DNA of 62,274 bases from an uncultured Oscillospiraceae bacterium (GCA_944387095.1 CALXDP010000012.1:1-62274), one strand, 5' to 3'; numbered from the stretch's first letter, positions 8,975-20,025 are shown. The notes: generated from the letters alone by a model not told the origin. Numbers and translations are program-made.

Positions 8975-9474
8975 AGTCGTTCTCCTCCCTTTGACAGCAA
9001 TCGGAAGGGCACCTCCGCAGCATACCGCAGATACCGCCCCGGATTGCCCGCCAGCCGGATGGGCTTGACCAAAATGGTGGCCACCCCCGCCCGGTTTCCC
9101 CCCAGCACGTCGGTGAACACCTGGTCGCCCACAATGGCGGTCTGGGCCGCCGTCACCCCTTGGCGCTCCATGGCCTTTACAAAAGACGCCCTCTTGGGCT
9201 TTCCCGCATGGCCAATATAGGGAACTTCCAGCCCCTGGGCAAAGATCCGGGGTCGGCTCTCGTGGCGGTTGTTGGATAGGATAAATAAGCTCACCCCATG
9301 GACGGCCAGATCGTCCCGCCAAGCCTTGAGTTTCTTGTCCGGAAGTGGTACACCGTAGGGAACCAGGGTGTTGTCCAGATCGGCCAGCAGCAGCCGAATC
9401 CCCCGCCGCTCCAGGGCCTCGCCGGTAATCTGATAGATGTCGTCGGCCAGGAATCCGGCCTGGAATAATGCCAT
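8971..9474 (-). CDS. YqeG family HAD IIIA-type phosphatase
   Basis: A 167-residue HAD hydrolase. Motif I is DLDNT (Asp32, Asp34), motif II is the Asn in LSNNR, the Lys sits in GKPKRASF, and motif IV is GDQVFTD. Length and motifs match Firmicutes YqeG, a phosphatase of unknown natural substrate (phosphatidylglycerophosphate phosphatase activity is known for its eukaryotic relatives). The start at 9474 carries AAGGTG. It is coupled to the downstream endonuclease-like gene. Confidence 0.85.
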   Translation of the reverse strand: MALFQAGFLADDIYQITGEALERRGIRLLLADLDNTLVPYGVPLPDKKLKAWRDDLAVHGVSLFILSNNRHESRPRIFAQGLEVPYIGHAGKPKRASFVKAMERQGVTAAQTAIVGDQVFTDVLGGNRAGVATILVKPIRLAGNPGRYLRYAAEVPFRLLSKGGERL

Positions 9475-9612
9475 GTCACACCTTCTATTCTCCCTGGGAC
9501 GGGCATATATAAATAGGGAATTGGCCACGTCCGTCTCGCACGTCGAGGCAAACCCTTTCACGTTGGCTATCATACCACACTTCATCACAACTCACAAGAG
9601 GGGGTAATTCCA

Positions 9613-10383
9613 ATGGAAGAACTGCTGCTGGCCCTCCCCGCCGGACAGGAAAGCCGCGGCGGACCATTCAACCTCATACCGGCTCATATGGCCTACCGCA
9701 TCGGAATTGGGCCCCGGCTGCTGGGCATCCAACTGCCCGCCTCCCTGCGGGGCGGGTTGATGATGGTGGACTGCCGGGACTTTGACGGCCAGGGCGATCC
9801 CACCAACTGCTGCCGGCAGATCCTGGGGGAGTGCCGGCGCCGAGAATTTCACGGCGTGGTATGCGACTTTGAGGGCCCGCCCACCGGCTGTCTGCCCCGG
9901 CTGGTAGAGATTCTCTCCCGCAACTGCGCCAGCCAGGGCTGGAATCTCTATGTTCCAGAGGCCTATGCTCCCCACGCCAGCACCGCCCGGATCCTCATCC
10001 CCTCCTGCCTCACCTCGGGCACCTTGGAGCGGCGGATCCGGACCGCCCTGGTCCACTATCCCCCGGAGCGGCTGGCTCTGGCGGTGGAGTGGGTGCGGGA
10101 GGACTTTCTGCTGCCGGCCGCCGGCCGGGGCACTCCCCTGTCCCAGGCCTCCCTGGAAGAACAGCTTCACCGCCTGGAGCCGGCGGTATTCTTTGACCGG
10201 GGGCTGTGCGCCCATTATTACACCTATATGGCCCCTGGAGGGCAGGCCCATTTCGTGCTTTTCGACACCCCCCGTTCCATCCGGGAGAAGCTGGGTGTGG
10301 CCCAGCGCTTGGGGCTGACGGCGGCTCTGCTGCCCGGCCCCGAGGTGGAGGACTGTCTGGAGGAGATCTTTGCCCCCTCCTAA
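9613..10383 (+). CDS. GH18-like TIM-barrel protein, function unknown
   Basis: A 256-residue protein without signal peptide. The segment FHGVVCDFEG resembles the end of the chitinase-family strand 4 motif (DxDxE). The C-terminal part, with VLFDTPRSIREKLGVAQRLGL, resembles the closing helix of GH18 barrels such as spore-cortex enzymes. Only part of the catalytic signature is present, so activity is uncertain. AGAGGGGG precedes the start. It is divergent from yqeG and ends in a terminator shared with rpsU. Confidence 0.45.
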   Translation: MEELLLALPAGQESRGGPFNLIPAHMAYRIGIGPRLLGIQLPASLRGGLMMVDCRDFDGQGDPTNCCRQILGECRRREFHGVVCDFEGPPTGCLPRLVEILSRNCASQGWNLYVPEAYAPHASTARILIPSCLTSGTLERRIRTALVHYPPERLALAVEWVREDFLLPAAGRGTPLSQASLEEQLHRLEPAVFFDRGLCAHYYTYMAPGGQAHFVLFDTPRSIREKLGVAQRLGLTAALLPGPEVEDCLEEIFAPS

Positions 10384-10433
10384 AGCCCCGGTCCAGCCGC
10401 CGTCTTTCACTTCGTCCCTTTTATCTGCGCATA

Positions 10434-10468
10434 AAAACAGCGTTCCGCAACCTACGGAACGCTGTTTT
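10434..10468. terminator. bidirectional terminator
   Basis: A perfect 14-bp stem (AAAACAGCGTTCCG with its complement, 7-base loop) separates the GH18-like gene from the convergent rpsU gene. The outer A and T runs make it usable on both strands. Confidence 0.85.
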
Positions 10469-10475
10469 CCTATCC

Positions 10476-10658
10476 TCAATAATACTTCTTTCGGTTCTTC
10501 CTGGCGGCCTCGCTCTTCTTGCGGCGCTTGACGCTGGGGCTGTCATAGTACTCACGTTTACGCACTTCAGCTAAAACGCCGGACTTGGCGCAGCTGCGCT
10601 TAAAACGCTTCAGGGCGTTCTCCAGAGATTCGCCCTCGCGGACATGAATTTCAGACAT
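10476..10658 (-). CDS. rpsU: 30S ribosomal protein S21
   Basis: A 60-residue basic protein starting [20 protein letters not shown], which is typical bacterial S21. It binds the small subunit near the anti-Shine-Dalgarno and helps mRNA initiation. GGAGGGA precedes the start, and a consensus promoter lies upstream. It is a single-gene unit here. Confidence 0.95.
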   Translation of the reverse strand: MSEIHVREGESLENALKRFKRSCAKSGVLAEVRKREYYDSPSVKRRKKSEAARKNRKKYY

Positions 10659-10735
10659 CTATATTTCCCTCCCTCCGAGGCATCCGGCTCCATCCAGGAT
10701 GCTTTAAGGGCCATGAATATGGCATTAACATTTAT

Positions 10736-10764
10736 ATTATATGAGAGAAACTGCCGCTTGTCAA
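10736..10764 (-). promoter_or_regulatory. rpsU promoter
   Basis: TTGACA, exactly 17 bases, then TATAAT on the minus strand: a full consensus sigma-A promoter 78 bases before rpsU, as expected for a highly expressed ribosomal gene. Confidence 0.85.
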
Positions 10765-10915
10765 CCGAAATTTCTTTTCCTTCCGCTGAAATCCGCCCAT
10801 TGCCTGGCTCAACTGCCGTTTGAGTGGGCTGACGCACAAAGCACTGGAAAAGGCGGCGGATCCAGTTTATACTGAGCTTACCCGGCCGGGAAATCGAACA
10901 AAGTGAGGAAACTTC

Positions 10916-12100
10916 ATGGAAATCGGAACCCAGATCAAAGCCCTGCGCACCGCCCGGGGCGTCACCCAGGAGGCCCTGGCGGAGCAGCTGGGGGTCAGTC
11001 CCCAGGCGGTGAGCAAGTGGGAGCGAAACGCCACCGTCCCCGATATTGCCCTGCTCCCCGCCCTATCCGCCTACTTTGGGGTCACCATCGACGAGCTGTT
11101 CGCCCTGAGCGACGACACCCGGATGGAGCGCATCCAGAACATGCTGTGGGACGAGCGGGTGCTGGACCGGGCAGTGGCCGCCCGGGAGGAAGCCTTTCTG
11201 CTGGACAAGGCCCGGAGGGAACCGGGCGACGGCCGGCCCTATGAGCTGCTGGCCGACCTGCACAATCACCTGGCCGGGGAACACCAGGCCTCAGCGGCCA
11301 GCTATGCCAAAATGGCCTTAGAGCGGGATGCGGATCTGAAAAACGCCCACAGTGAATTGGTCCGTGCTATGGGCGGCCGTCTGCCCGACTGGAACGGCTC
11401 CAACCACTACCAGCTCATCGACTGGTACCAGGACTTTCTGGAGCGACACCCGGACAACTGGCACGGCTATCTCTTTATTCTGGATCAGCTGATGGACGAC
11501 GGGCGGTTTGACGAGGCTCAGGGGTATCTGGACCGGCTGGCCCAAATCGACCAAACCTTCCGCACCCCCCTGTACCGGGGGCTGCTGCTGTGGTATTCGG
11601 GACAGCGGGCCCAGGCCATGGAGGTGTGGGAACAGATGTGCCGGGACTTCCCAGAGGAGTGGTGCGTGTGGCTCCAAATGGGGGACGCCATGGCCCGCTC
11701 CTGCCAGTGGGAAAAGGCCAAGGAGTACTACCGCAGGGGGCTGGAACTGCAAAAGCCGCCCCGATTCGTGGATGCCCTGGAATCCATCGCCCAGATTTGC
11801 CAGATCACCGGGGACCTTTCCGGGGCCATCGCCGCCTTAGAGGAAGAGCTGGCGCTGCTGGCCCAGGACTGGGACACTACCACCGGGGAGACGGCGGATG
11901 GGGTACGCCGGAGGATTCAGGCCCTGGAGGAGCAGGCAAAGCGACAGGCCAAGATTATAATAAGCAAACGGGCAGCTGACATCGTTCAGCTGCCCGTTTT
12001 GGCCTGTATTTCGTCTATCTGCGTTACTGGGGCTTTACGATCAGGTTCACCAGCCGGCCGGGCACCACGATGGACTTCACCAAGGTCATGCCGTCGGTAA
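10916..12100 (+). CDS. XRE family regulator with TPR-like repeats
   Basis: The N-terminal 65 residues form an XRE helix-turn-helix ([21 protein letters not shown]). The rest, to about residue 350, is a series of helical hairpins with TPR character. This resembles Firmicutes regulators whose repeats bind peptides or partner proteins. The frame then runs straight through a strong terminator hairpin (11966-12000) and 77 bases into the antisense strand of leuS. The last 45 or so residues therefore look artefactual. Removing one T in GATTATAATAAGC at about 11953 would give TAA stops right there. A recent frameshift or a sequence error is likely. Confidence 0.7.
   Translation: MEIGTQIKALRTARGVTQEALAEQLGVSPQAVSKWERNATVPDIALLPALSAYFGVTIDELFALSDDTRMERIQNMLWDERVLDRAVAAREEAFLLDKARREPGDGRPYELLADLHNHLAGEHQASAASYAKMALERDADLKNAHSELVRAMGGRLPDWNGSNHYQLIDWYQDFLERHPDNWHGYLFILDQLMDDGRFDEAQGYLDRLAQIDQTFRTPLYRGLLLWYSGQRAQAMEVWEQMCRDFPEEWCVWLQMGDAMARSCQWEKAKEYYRRGLELQKPPRFVDALESIAQICQITGDLSGAIAALEEELALLAQDWDTTTGETADGVRRRIQALEEQAKRQAKIIISKRAADIVQLPVLACISSICVTGALRSGSPAGRAPRWTSPRSCRR
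11966..12000. terminator. bidirectional terminator before leuS
   Basis: A 14-bp perfect stem (AAACGGGCAGCTGA, loop CATCGT) is followed by TTTT on the plus strand and TTTGCTT on the minus strand. It lies between the convergent XRE gene and leuS. Confidence 0.85.
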
Positions 12101-14453
12101 ACCGGCGCACCTTCTCATCTGCCAGGGCGGCGGCCACAATGGCGTCGTTGTCCGCGCCGGCGGCCACGGTGATGCTGCCCCGCAGCTTGCCGCCCACCTG
12201 AACGGCCATGGTGATCTGGCTGGCCACGGTCTTGCTCTCGTCATACTCCGGCCAGCTCTGCCGGCAGGCGAAACCCAGCTGGGCATAGAAGCCCAGCATC
12301 TCCCACAGTTCCTCAGCAATATGGGGGGCGAAGGGAGAAAGCATCACCAGCAGGGCCTTCAGATCCCCCTTGGAGCAGCCGTTTTTCTGGAAGTCCCCTG
12401 CCAGGGTCATCATGGCGGCGATGGCGGTGTTGAACTTCATATTCTCAATGTCGTCGGCCACCTTTTTGATGCACTTGTGGAGGGCAGCGGCGTTGGCGCC
12501 CGTCTGCTCCAGGCTGTCCGTACAGTTCTCCGCCAGATTCCAAACCTTGTCCAAAAACCGCTTACAGCCCTTCACCGCGTTGTCGCTCCAAACAGCGGCC
12601 TGCTCAAAGTCGCCGATGAACATGATATACAGCCGCAGGGTGTCCGCCCCGTACTGGGCCACGATGTCGTTGGGGTTGACCACGTTGCCCCGGGACTTGG
12701 ACATCTTCTCCCCACCCTCGCCCAAGATCATGCCGTGGCTGGTGCGCTTCTGGTAGGGCTCCTTGGTGGGTACCACACCGATGTCGTACAGGAACTTGTG
12801 CCAGAAACGGGAGTAGAGCAGGTGGAGGGTGGTGTGCTCCATGCCGCCGTTGTACCAGTCCACCGGGGACCAGTAGTCCAGCGCCTCCTTGGAGGCCAGG
12901 GCCTTATCATTGTGGGGATCCATATACCGCAGGTAGTACCAGCTGGACCCGGCCCACTGGGGCATGGTGTCCGTCTCCCGCCTGGCAGGGCCGCCGCAAT
13001 GGGGGCAGGCGGTGTTCACCCAGTCGGTCATCTTGGACAGGGGAGATTCCCCGTCATCGGTGGGCTCGTAGCTCTCCACGTCGGGCAGCAGCAGGGGCAG
13101 CTGGTCCTCGGGCAGAGGTACCCAGCCGCACTTCTCGCACCATACCATGGGGATGGGCTCCCCCCAGTACCGCTGGCGGGAGAATACCCAGTCCCGGAGT
13201 TTGTAGTTGACCTTGGCCTTCCCGATACCCTTCTCCTCCAACCACTTGGTGATAGCTGGAATGGCGTCCTTGACGGTCATGCCATTGAGGAAGTCGGAGT
13301 TGACCAGGACGCCCGTCTCGTCCTTGGCGGTAAAGGCCCCCTTCTGCACGTCCTCGCCCCCGGACACCACCTCCACAATGTCGCAGCCAAACTTCTTGGC
13401 AAATTCCCAGTCCCTCTCGTCGTGGGCGGGAACGGCCATGATAGCGCCAGTGCCGTAAGTGGACAGCACGTAATCGGAAATGAAGATGGGGATCTCCCTG
13501 CCATTCACCGGGTTGATGCCACACACCCCGTCCAGCCGCACGCCGGTCTTTTCCTTGTTCAGCTCGGTGCGCTCCAAATCGGACTTGGAGGCGGCGGCCT
13601 TCTGATAAGCGGTCACGTCGCCGGCATTGGCAATGAGCCCCGCCTCCAGCCACTTGCGGATCAGCTCATGCTCGGGAGACAGCACCATATAGGTGGCCCC
13701 AAACAGAGTGTCCGGCCGGGTGGTGAACACCACAATGTCGTCCCCGGCGGTGGCCTGGAAGGTGACCTCCGCGCCGGTGGACCGGCCGATCCAGTTGCGC
13801 TGCTGAATCTTCACCCGCTCGATGAAGTCCACGTCGTCCAGATCGTCCAGGAGTCGCTGGGCATATTCGGTGATCTTCAGCATCCACTGGGACTTCTCCT
13901 TGCGGATGACCGAGGAGCCGCACCGCTCACACACCCCCTCCACCACCTCCTCGTTGGCCAGCACGCACTTGCAGGAGGTGCACCAGTTTACCGGCATCGT
14001 GGCCTTGTAAGCCAGGCCGTGTTTGTAGAGTTGGAGAAAAATCCACTGGGTCCACCTGTAGTACTTGGGGTCGGTGGTGTCGATGACCCGGTCCCAATCA
14101 AAGCCAAAGCCCAGCATCTTCAGCTGACGGGTGAAGTTCTGGATGTTGTCGTGGGTGACCTTAGCCGGGTGGACATGGTTTTTGATGGCATAGTTCTCCG
14201 TGGGCAGACCGAAGGCGTCAAACCCGATGGGAAAGAGCACATTATATCCATCCATGCGCTTCTTCCGGGTGACGATGTCCATGGCAGTGTAGGGCCGGGG
14301 ATGGCCCACATGGAGTCCCTGGCCGGAGGGGTAGGGAAACTCCACCAAACCGTAGAACTTGGGCTTCTGGCTGTGGTTGTGGCCCTCATAGACCTTGGCC
14401 TCGTCCCAGCGCTTTTGCCACTTGGGCTCGATGCTGGCAAAATCGTACTTCAA
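12024..14453 (-). CDS. leuS: leucyl-tRNA synthetase
   Basis: About 809 residues, a class I synthetase. The ATP-binding HIGH equivalent is in [13 protein letters not shown] and the KMSKS loop is EKMSKSRGN. The editing CP1 domain, with the Thr-rich [10 protein letters not shown] segment, is complete. It charges tRNA-Leu. I place the start at TTG 14453: it gives [13 protein letters not shown], the usual N-terminus, with AGGAAG 8 bases upstream. The ATG at 14474 lacks a ribosome site. Promoter at 14510-14538. No T-box leader fits in the short 5' region. Confidence 0.95.
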   Translation of the reverse strand: MKYDFASIEPKWQKRWDEAKVYEGHNHSQKPKFYGLVEFPYPSGQGLHVGHPRPYTAMDIVTRKKRMDGYNVLFPIGFDAFGLPTENYAIKNHVHPAKVTHDNIQNFTRQLKMLGFGFDWDRVIDTTDPKYYRWTQWIFLQLYKHGLAYKATMPVNWCTSCKCVLANEEVVEGVCERCGSSVIRKEKSQWMLKITEYAQRLLDDLDDVDFIERVKIQQRNWIGRSTGAEVTFQATAGDDIVVFTTRPDTLFGATYMVLSPEHELIRKWLEAGLIANAGDVTAYQKAAASKSDLERTELNKEKTGVRLDGVCGINPVNGREIPIFISDYVLSTYGTGAIMAVPAHDERDWEFAKKFGCDIVEVVSGGEDVQKGAFTAKDETGVLVNSDFLNGMTVKDAIPAITKWLEEKGIGKAKVNYKLRDWVFSRQRYWGEPIPMVWCEKCGWVPLPEDQLPLLLPDVESYEPTDDGESPLSKMTDWVNTACPHCGGPARRETDTMPQWAGSSWYYLRYMDPHNDKALASKEALDYWSPVDWYNGGMEHTTLHLLYSRFWHKFLYDIGVVPTKEPYQKRTSHGMILGEGGEKMSKSRGNVVNPNDIVAQYGADTLRLYIMFIGDFEQAAVWSDNAVKGCKRFLDKVWNLAENCTDSLEQTGANAAALHKCIKKVADDIENMKFNTAIAAMMTLAGDFQKNGCSKGDLKALLVMLSPFAPHIAEELWEMLGFYAQLGFACRQSWPEYDESKTVASQITMAVQVGGKLRGSITVAAGADNDAIVAAALADEKVRRFTDGMTLVKSIVVPGRLVNLIVKPQ

Positions 14454-14509
14454 TCCAAACACTTCCTTTATCATCCGGCGGCTTTTGCCGCATTGGTACA
14501 ATCCCAAAT

Positions 14510-14538
14510 ATTATATCGGAAAAGTGCCGGGATTGCAA
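14510..14538 (-). promoter_or_regulatory. leuS promoter
   Basis: TTGCAA, 17 bases and TATAAT on the minus strand, ending about 57 bases before the leuS start. Confidence 0.7.
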
Positions 14539-14589
14539 GGGGAAAGGGCCATCTCCCTGACGGGTACGGAGTCTCCCCCTCCGCCCGTC

Positions 14590-15010
14590 TCCTGCTCCCT
14601 TTTCTCAGGAGCGCAGCCAGTGCCCCTCCCCGCTGTGCCGCCGGCATAGCGGGGGACATACCAGTTGCCCAGGGATACCCCCACGACAGCAGCAAGGTTC
14701 CCCGGATTGGGCACATCCAGTACCTCTAATCCAGTTGTCCGCCGCATCCCTGTTCCAGATCTTCACAACAGAGTATCCGACCGCTTTTCTTCCGCGGCCG
14801 CCGGGCGCAGTTCGCCGTGATCTGCACCAGCCAAGGGCCAGCTCCCCCAGGATCTCGGAGCCGTCCCCGCTTCTGCCAGGCTGGCAGGACAGCCTCGCCC
14901 CCGCGCCCTCGGCACCTGCGTCCCGTCCCACGATGGCCCGGGCTGCCCGGAAACATCACCCGGTCGTGCTCCGTCACCGCCTGGATCCAGTTCTCCTTTG
15001 TCAATCCCAT
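14590..15010 (-). pseudogene. decayed sigma-70 family (ECF-like) sigma factor gene
   Basis: A ribosome site and ATG (15008-15010) open a frame MGLTKENWIQAVTEHDRVMF that soon slips. Pieces of a sigma factor then appear in different frames: region 2 as RAARAIVGRD, then EAVLPAWQKRGRLRD and WLVQITANCARR (about 14833-14798), and region 4 as LAAVVGVSLG (14696-14667) and ALAALLRKG (14623-14597). At least three frame changes and an internal loss between the regions show it is dead. No partner anti-sigma gene was recognised. It fills the gap between leuS and the P-loop ATPase. Confidence 0.7.
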
Positions 15011-15197
15011 TCACATCGCTCCTGTTTCATTGCCCGGCCACCCTTAAGGTACTGAAATGAAGGGGAACGTTCCATCTCTTTTCAAAAATTTTTCTCTTGT
15101 CGCAAAAACAGCCTGTTCTCCCCTGTCCCAGCGGTCACTGAGACTGGCCAAAGCGCATAGGCTAACTTGTAATCCAACCTGTGAGGAGGCCTTGGCC

Positions 15198-16286
15198 ATG
15201 TCCCAAATTCAATACTTTCTGGGGGGCAACACGCCCTCCGGGTTTTATTCCCTCTACCATGAGCTGTCCAAGCCGGAGCGGATGCAGGCCCTGTACATAC
15301 TCAAAGGGGGCGCCGGGTGCGGCAAGTCCTCTCTGATGAAGCGGGTAGGTCGCCATGCCCAGGCCGCAGGGCTGGCCACGGTAGAGGTCCCCTGCTCCGG
15401 CGACCCCGGATCTCTGGACGCGCTGATCCTGCCCCAGTTGGCCGCCGCCGTAGTGGACGGCACCGCCCCCCATGTTGTGGAGGCAAAATGTCCCGGAGCG
15501 GTAGAGCGCTATGTGGATCTGAGCCAGTTCTACCGCCGGGAAGAGCTCCAGCCCATCAAAGAGAATTTGCTGGCCGCCGCCCGCGCCTATCAGGGTCACT
15601 ACAAGCGGGTTTACCGCTGCCTGGGGGCGGCGGGAGCGCTGCGTCAGGACATCTACGAGTCCGTATCCGCCCCCGCTGTGCAGCAGAGACTGGGTAAGCG
15701 GGCCAAGGGGATCATCGGCCGGGAACTGAAAAAGGGCAGCAGCGGCAGCAGCGGCCAGCTGTCCCAACGTTTTTTATCCGCCGTTACCCACCAGGGTTAT
15801 ATCACCCTATGGGATACGGTATCCGCCCAGGCCAGTCGGATCTATGAGGTACATGACCGATATGGTCTGGCCCACCACCTGCTCTCCCCCATTCTCACCG
15901 CCGCGCTGGCCTGCGGACATGACGCGGTGGCCTGCCCTGATCCCATGGCCCCCGACCGGCTGGCCCATCTCATCCTTCCCGGCCTGTCCCTGGCCTTTGT
16001 CACCTGCGTGCCGGAGCGTACCTGGCCCCGTCATTCCTACCGGCGGCTTCGCCTGGACGCCATGCTGGATCCGGACGCCTGCCGGATCAACCGGCCCAAG
16101 CTGCGTTTCACCCAGAAGGTGGTGGACGCGCTGGAGGCCGAGGCGGTATCCGGTCTAGAGCAGGCAAAAGAGGCCCACGACGCGCTGGAGGCACTATATA
16201 ATCCCCATGTGGATTTCCAAGGAGTCTATCAGACAGCGGACACTCTGGCTCAGGAGATACTGGAACTCCCCGCCGTCCTCCCATAG
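15198..16286 (+). CDS. P-loop ATPase of the PRK06851 type
   Basis: A 362-residue protein with Walker A LKGGAGCGKSS at 35-45 near the N-terminus. It resembles an uncharacterised Firmicutes family of ATP-binding proteins with two similar P-loop-like halves; the second half here lacks a clear Walker A. The start at 15198 has GAGGAGG upstream; an in-frame upstream ATG has no site. It lies between a sigma-factor pseudogene and a terminator. Role unknown. Confidence 0.55.
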   Translation: MSQIQYFLGGNTPSGFYSLYHELSKPERMQALYILKGGAGCGKSSLMKRVGRHAQAAGLATVEVPCSGDPGSLDALILPQLAAAVVDGTAPHVVEAKCPGAVERYVDLSQFYRREELQPIKENLLAAARAYQGHYKRVYRCLGAAGALRQDIYESVSAPAVQQRLGKRAKGIIGRELKKGSSGSSGQLSQRFLSAVTHQGYITLWDTVSAQASRIYEVHDRYGLAHHLLSPILTAALACGHDAVACPDPMAPDRLAHLILPGLSLAFVTCVPERTWPRHSYRRLRLDAMLDPDACRINRPKLRFTQKVVDALEAEAVSGLEQAKEAHDALEALYNPHVDFQGVYQTADTLAQEILELPAVLP

Positions 16287-16317
16287 TCCGCTTGGCTCTG
16301 TCCGCACACCCCCGGGC

Positions 16318-16351
16318 AAGAAAAAGCCCCGGAGCTATCCGCTCCGGAGCT
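16318..16351 (-). terminator. terminator of the DUF6514 gene
   Basis: On the minus strand an 11-bp stem (AGCTCCGGAGC arm, one mismatch, 5-base loop) is followed by TTTTTCTT. Confidence 0.75.
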
Positions 16352-16400
16352 TGCTGCGCAGGCAGGACAATATCGTTTTCCCCTGCCTCCATGTGAAATC

Positions 16401-16673
16401 TTAAAGCCAATCGCTGATCACATCGCGTAAGGTCAAAGGCGTTACCCCACTGCCCACCACCAGCTCGCACAGCTCATCAATCCGGGCAATGCTGCACGTC
16501 ACGTTATGTACCGCCTCTGATTCCCCTCCGTCCTGACGGGTGATTCGGATGCCGTAACTCTCACAGGCATAGGCCCCCACTTCCATTTCATCGATGGTGA
16601 TGTAATAATCGTAGCTGCGCCGCACACCCGATTCATCCGTCAGGCTCAATGACTTCAGAAACAGATCTCGCAT
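16401..16673 (-). CDS. DUF6514 family protein
   Basis: A 90-residue soluble protein. The pattern YGIRIT in the middle, VTCSIARIDELCELV, and the C-terminus TLRDVISDWL match small Clostridia proteins of DUF6514. Function is unknown; the family is near-universal in Oscillospirales and Lachnospirales. GAGGTG lies upstream of the ATG. It is a single-gene unit with its own terminator. Confidence 0.6.
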   Translation of the reverse strand: MRDLFLKSLSLTDESGVRRSYDYYITIDEMEVGAYACESYGIRITRQDGGESEAVHNVTCSIARIDELCELVVGSGVTPLTLRDVISDWL

Positions 16674-16850
16674 GGTTCCATATTCACCTCACTCTCCCTC
16701 TTCCCGCTTTAGTATGGGATAAAAAAGTGAGGTGCGCAAGGGTTTCTTTTCGCAAATACCGACAGATCCCGACATGAGCACAAGATATAGAATTTGACTT
16801 CCATTTTTCTCCACAATTTCTTGGAACACAGGCGGAAATATTTTATCCTC

Positions 16851-16894
16851 AAAAAAAACAGGACCGCCGCGGAAAATTCCCGCGGCGGTCCTGT
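16851..16894 (-). terminator. terminator of the butyrate operon
   Basis: A 15-bp stem of ACAGGACCGCCGCGG with its complement is followed on the minus strand by eight T residues. It lies 26 bases after the core etfA stop. The rest of the 16674-16919 gap holds no credible gene. Confidence 0.9.
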
Positions 16895-16919
16895 CATATC
16901 AATTTACGCTTTGGCCTGA

Positions 16920-18026
16920 TCAGGCTTTCGCCGCCTTATACTTGGCAATAGCCTCAGTGAGCATGGGGCCAACCTTAAACAGATCGCCGGTGATACCGTA
17001 AGTAGCCACGTCAAAGATGGGGGCGGAACCGTTCTTATTCACCGCGATGATGCACTCAGAGTCCTGCATGCCCGCCAGGTGCTGAATGGCGCCGGAGATG
17101 CCCAGGGCCACATAAATCTTGGCGTGAACGGTCTTGCCGGTCTGGCCCACCTGATGGTCGGCGGCGATGAGGCCGGCGTCCACCACCGCACGGGAGGCGC
17201 CTACCACGCCACCCAGCACGTTGGCCAGCTCCTCGGCAATCTCGATGCCCCGCTTCGGATCGGAGCTGATGCCGCGGCCGACGCTCACCACCACGTCGGC
17301 GCCCACCAGATCCACCAGCTTCTTGGCAGATTTTTTGATCTCCACCAGATCCACATGGATGTCGGAGGCGTCCAGCTTTACGTCCACCCGCTCCAGCACG
17401 GTCTTGGCGGCAGTCTGCTCATTGTAGGGGGCGGTCTGCATCACACCGGGGCGCACCGTGCACATCTGGGGCCGGTAATCCGGGCACACGATGGTGGCCA
17501 TCAGGTGGCCGCCAAAGGCGGGACGGGTGGCCTTCAGGTTCTTGTTCTCCTCAAAGCGGGTGTTGTCCACATCCACGTTGGAGGTCTCCCGCAGGAACTG
17601 CTTGTACTTCTCCACATCCACGTCCAGGTGGGTACAGTCGGCGGTCAGGCCGGTGTGCAGCCGGGCGGCCACACGGGGACCCAGGTCCCGGCCGATGTTG
17701 GTGGCGCCGATGAGAAATACCTCAGGCTTCTTGTCCTCCACCAGGTCGCAGATGACCTTGGTGTAGGCATCGGTGGTATAATCCTTCAACAGGGGGTGCT
17801 CACAGACGTACACCCGGTCCGCGCCGTAGCCGCCCAAGGCCTTGGCATAGTCCTCGTTGAGCTTGTCTCCCAGCAGCACGCCGCACAGCTCCACGCCCAG
17901 ATCGTCGGCCAGCTTGCGGCCCTCGCTGAGCAGCTGGTAGCCGGTGCCCAGAATGACGCCATCCCGCTGCTCGCAGAATACCCACACGCCCTTGAAGGCG
18001 GCGGTGTCTTTACTGTTAAAAGCCAT
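16920..18026 (-). CDS. etfA: electron transfer flavoprotein alpha subunit (butyrate operon)
   Basis: About 368 residues. The C-terminal FAD domain is clear (VSVGRGISSDPKRG, GASRAVVDAG, HQVGQTGKTV, ALGISGAIQH). With EtfB it moves electrons to or from butyryl-CoA dehydrogenase; in clostridial butyrate producers this complex bifurcates electrons from NADH to ferredoxin and crotonyl-CoA. Compared with the second EtfA in this window it has an extra stretch of about 20 to 25 residues before TRPAFGG. ATG 18026 is chosen because GGAG stands 9 bases upstream. Last gene of the operon. Confidence 0.92.
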   Translation of the reverse strand: MAFNSKDTAAFKGVWVFCEQRDGVILGTGYQLLSEGRKLADDLGVELCGVLLGDKLNEDYAKALGGYGADRVYVCEHPLLKDYTTDAYTKVICDLVEDKKPEVFLIGATNIGRDLGPRVAARLHTGLTADCTHLDVDVEKYKQFLRETSNVDVDNTRFEENKNLKATRPAFGGHLMATIVCPDYRPQMCTVRPGVMQTAPYNEQTAAKTVLERVDVKLDASDIHVDLVEIKKSAKKLVDLVGADVVVSVGRGISSDPKRGIEIAEELANVLGGVVGASRAVVDAGLIAADHQVGQTGKTVHAKIYVALGISGAIQHLAGMQDSECIIAVNKNGSAPIFDVATYGITGDLFKVGPMLTEAIAKYKAAKA

Positions 18027-18044
18027 GTCCAAACGCTCCTTTCC

Positions 18045-18848
18045 TTAAATGATGTGCTTCTCGCCCAGGATAGACACCAGCTGCTCGCAGGTGGCCTTGT
18101 CGGCCCCCTCCAGCATGGTGCCCGCGCCCTTCACCGGAGGGGAGAAGGACTTGTACACCTGGGTGGGAGAGCCCTTCAGGCCCACGGTCTCCACCTGGAT
18201 GGTGGGGTCGTCGGACAGAGCGTTGAAATCCCACACGGTATAGGGCTTGGAATAGCACTCCATGATGCCGCCCACGCTCATGTAGCGGGGGGTGTTCAGC
18301 TCCTTGATGCAGGTGAGCAGGCAGGGGGTGTGTACCTTGATGGTCATGTAGCCGTCCTCCAGCTCCCGGCGGACGGTGAGCTCGCCATTGGTGCAGTCAA
18401 TGGCGGTGACATAGGTAACCTGGGGAATCTCCAGCTTCTCGGCAATCTGGGGACCCACCTGGGCCGTGTCGCCGTCGATGGCCTGCCGGCCGCAGAAGAC
18501 CACGTCATTTTTCTCCAGGCCAATCTTCCGGATGGCCGCGGTGAGGGTGGAGGAGGTGGCGTAGGTATCCGCGCCGCCGAACTCCCGGGCGGAGACCAGC
18601 ACCGCCTCATCCGCCCCCATGGCCAGACACTCCCGGAGCATGGACTCGGTGGGAGCGGGACCCATGGACAGGACGATCACCTTCACATCGGGGTTGGCGT
18701 CCTTGATCTGGAGGGCGGCCTCCAGGGCGTTCATATCATCAGGGTTGGAAATGGTATCCATGGCGGCACGGTCCATGGTGCCGTCCTCTTTCACCGCCAC
18801 CTTGCCGGAGGTGTCGGGCACCTGCTTCACACAGACAATGATTTTCAT
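18045..18848 (-). CDS. etfB: electron transfer flavoprotein beta subunit (butyrate operon)
   Basis: 267 residues beginning MKIIVCVKQVPDT, the standard EtfB opening, with the adenine-nucleotide signature DGDTAQVGPQIAEKLEIPQV. It pairs with the downstream EtfA. AGGAGTGAG lies upstream of the ATG. The position between bcd and etfA is the classic clostridial order and supports a bifurcating Bcd-Etf complex that conserves energy as reduced ferredoxin. Confidence 0.93.
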   Translation of the reverse strand: MKIIVCVKQVPDTSGKVAVKEDGTMDRAAMDTISNPDDMNALEAALQIKDANPDVKVIVLSMGPAPTESMLRECLAMGADEAVLVSAREFGGADTYATSSTLTAAIRKIGLEKNDVVFCGRQAIDGDTAQVGPQIAEKLEIPQVTYVTAIDCTNGELTVRRELEDGYMTIKVHTPCLLTCIKELNTPRYMSVGGIMECYSKPYTVWDFNALSDDPTIQVETVGLKGSPTQVYKSFSPPVKGAGTMLEGADKATCEQLVSILGEKHII

Positions 18849-18864
18849 ATGCTCACTCCTCCTT

Positions 18865-20025
<1,161 letters not shown>

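Noticed and set aside
12321-14729. Long open frame on the plus strand opposite leuS, and similar long frames opposite etfAB, infB, rbfA-truB and argS
   Set aside because: They mirror strong genes in high-GC DNA, have no ribosome sites and encode low-complexity His/Gly/Leu-rich sequence.
14454-14760. T-box leader for leuS
   Set aside because: The promoter lies only about 57 bases before the start, and no T-box consensus was seen upstream; the region holds the sigma-factor pseudogene.
16709-16897. 62-codon open frame on the minus strand
   Set aside because: No ribosome site and no recognisable family; it overlaps the butyrate-operon terminator.
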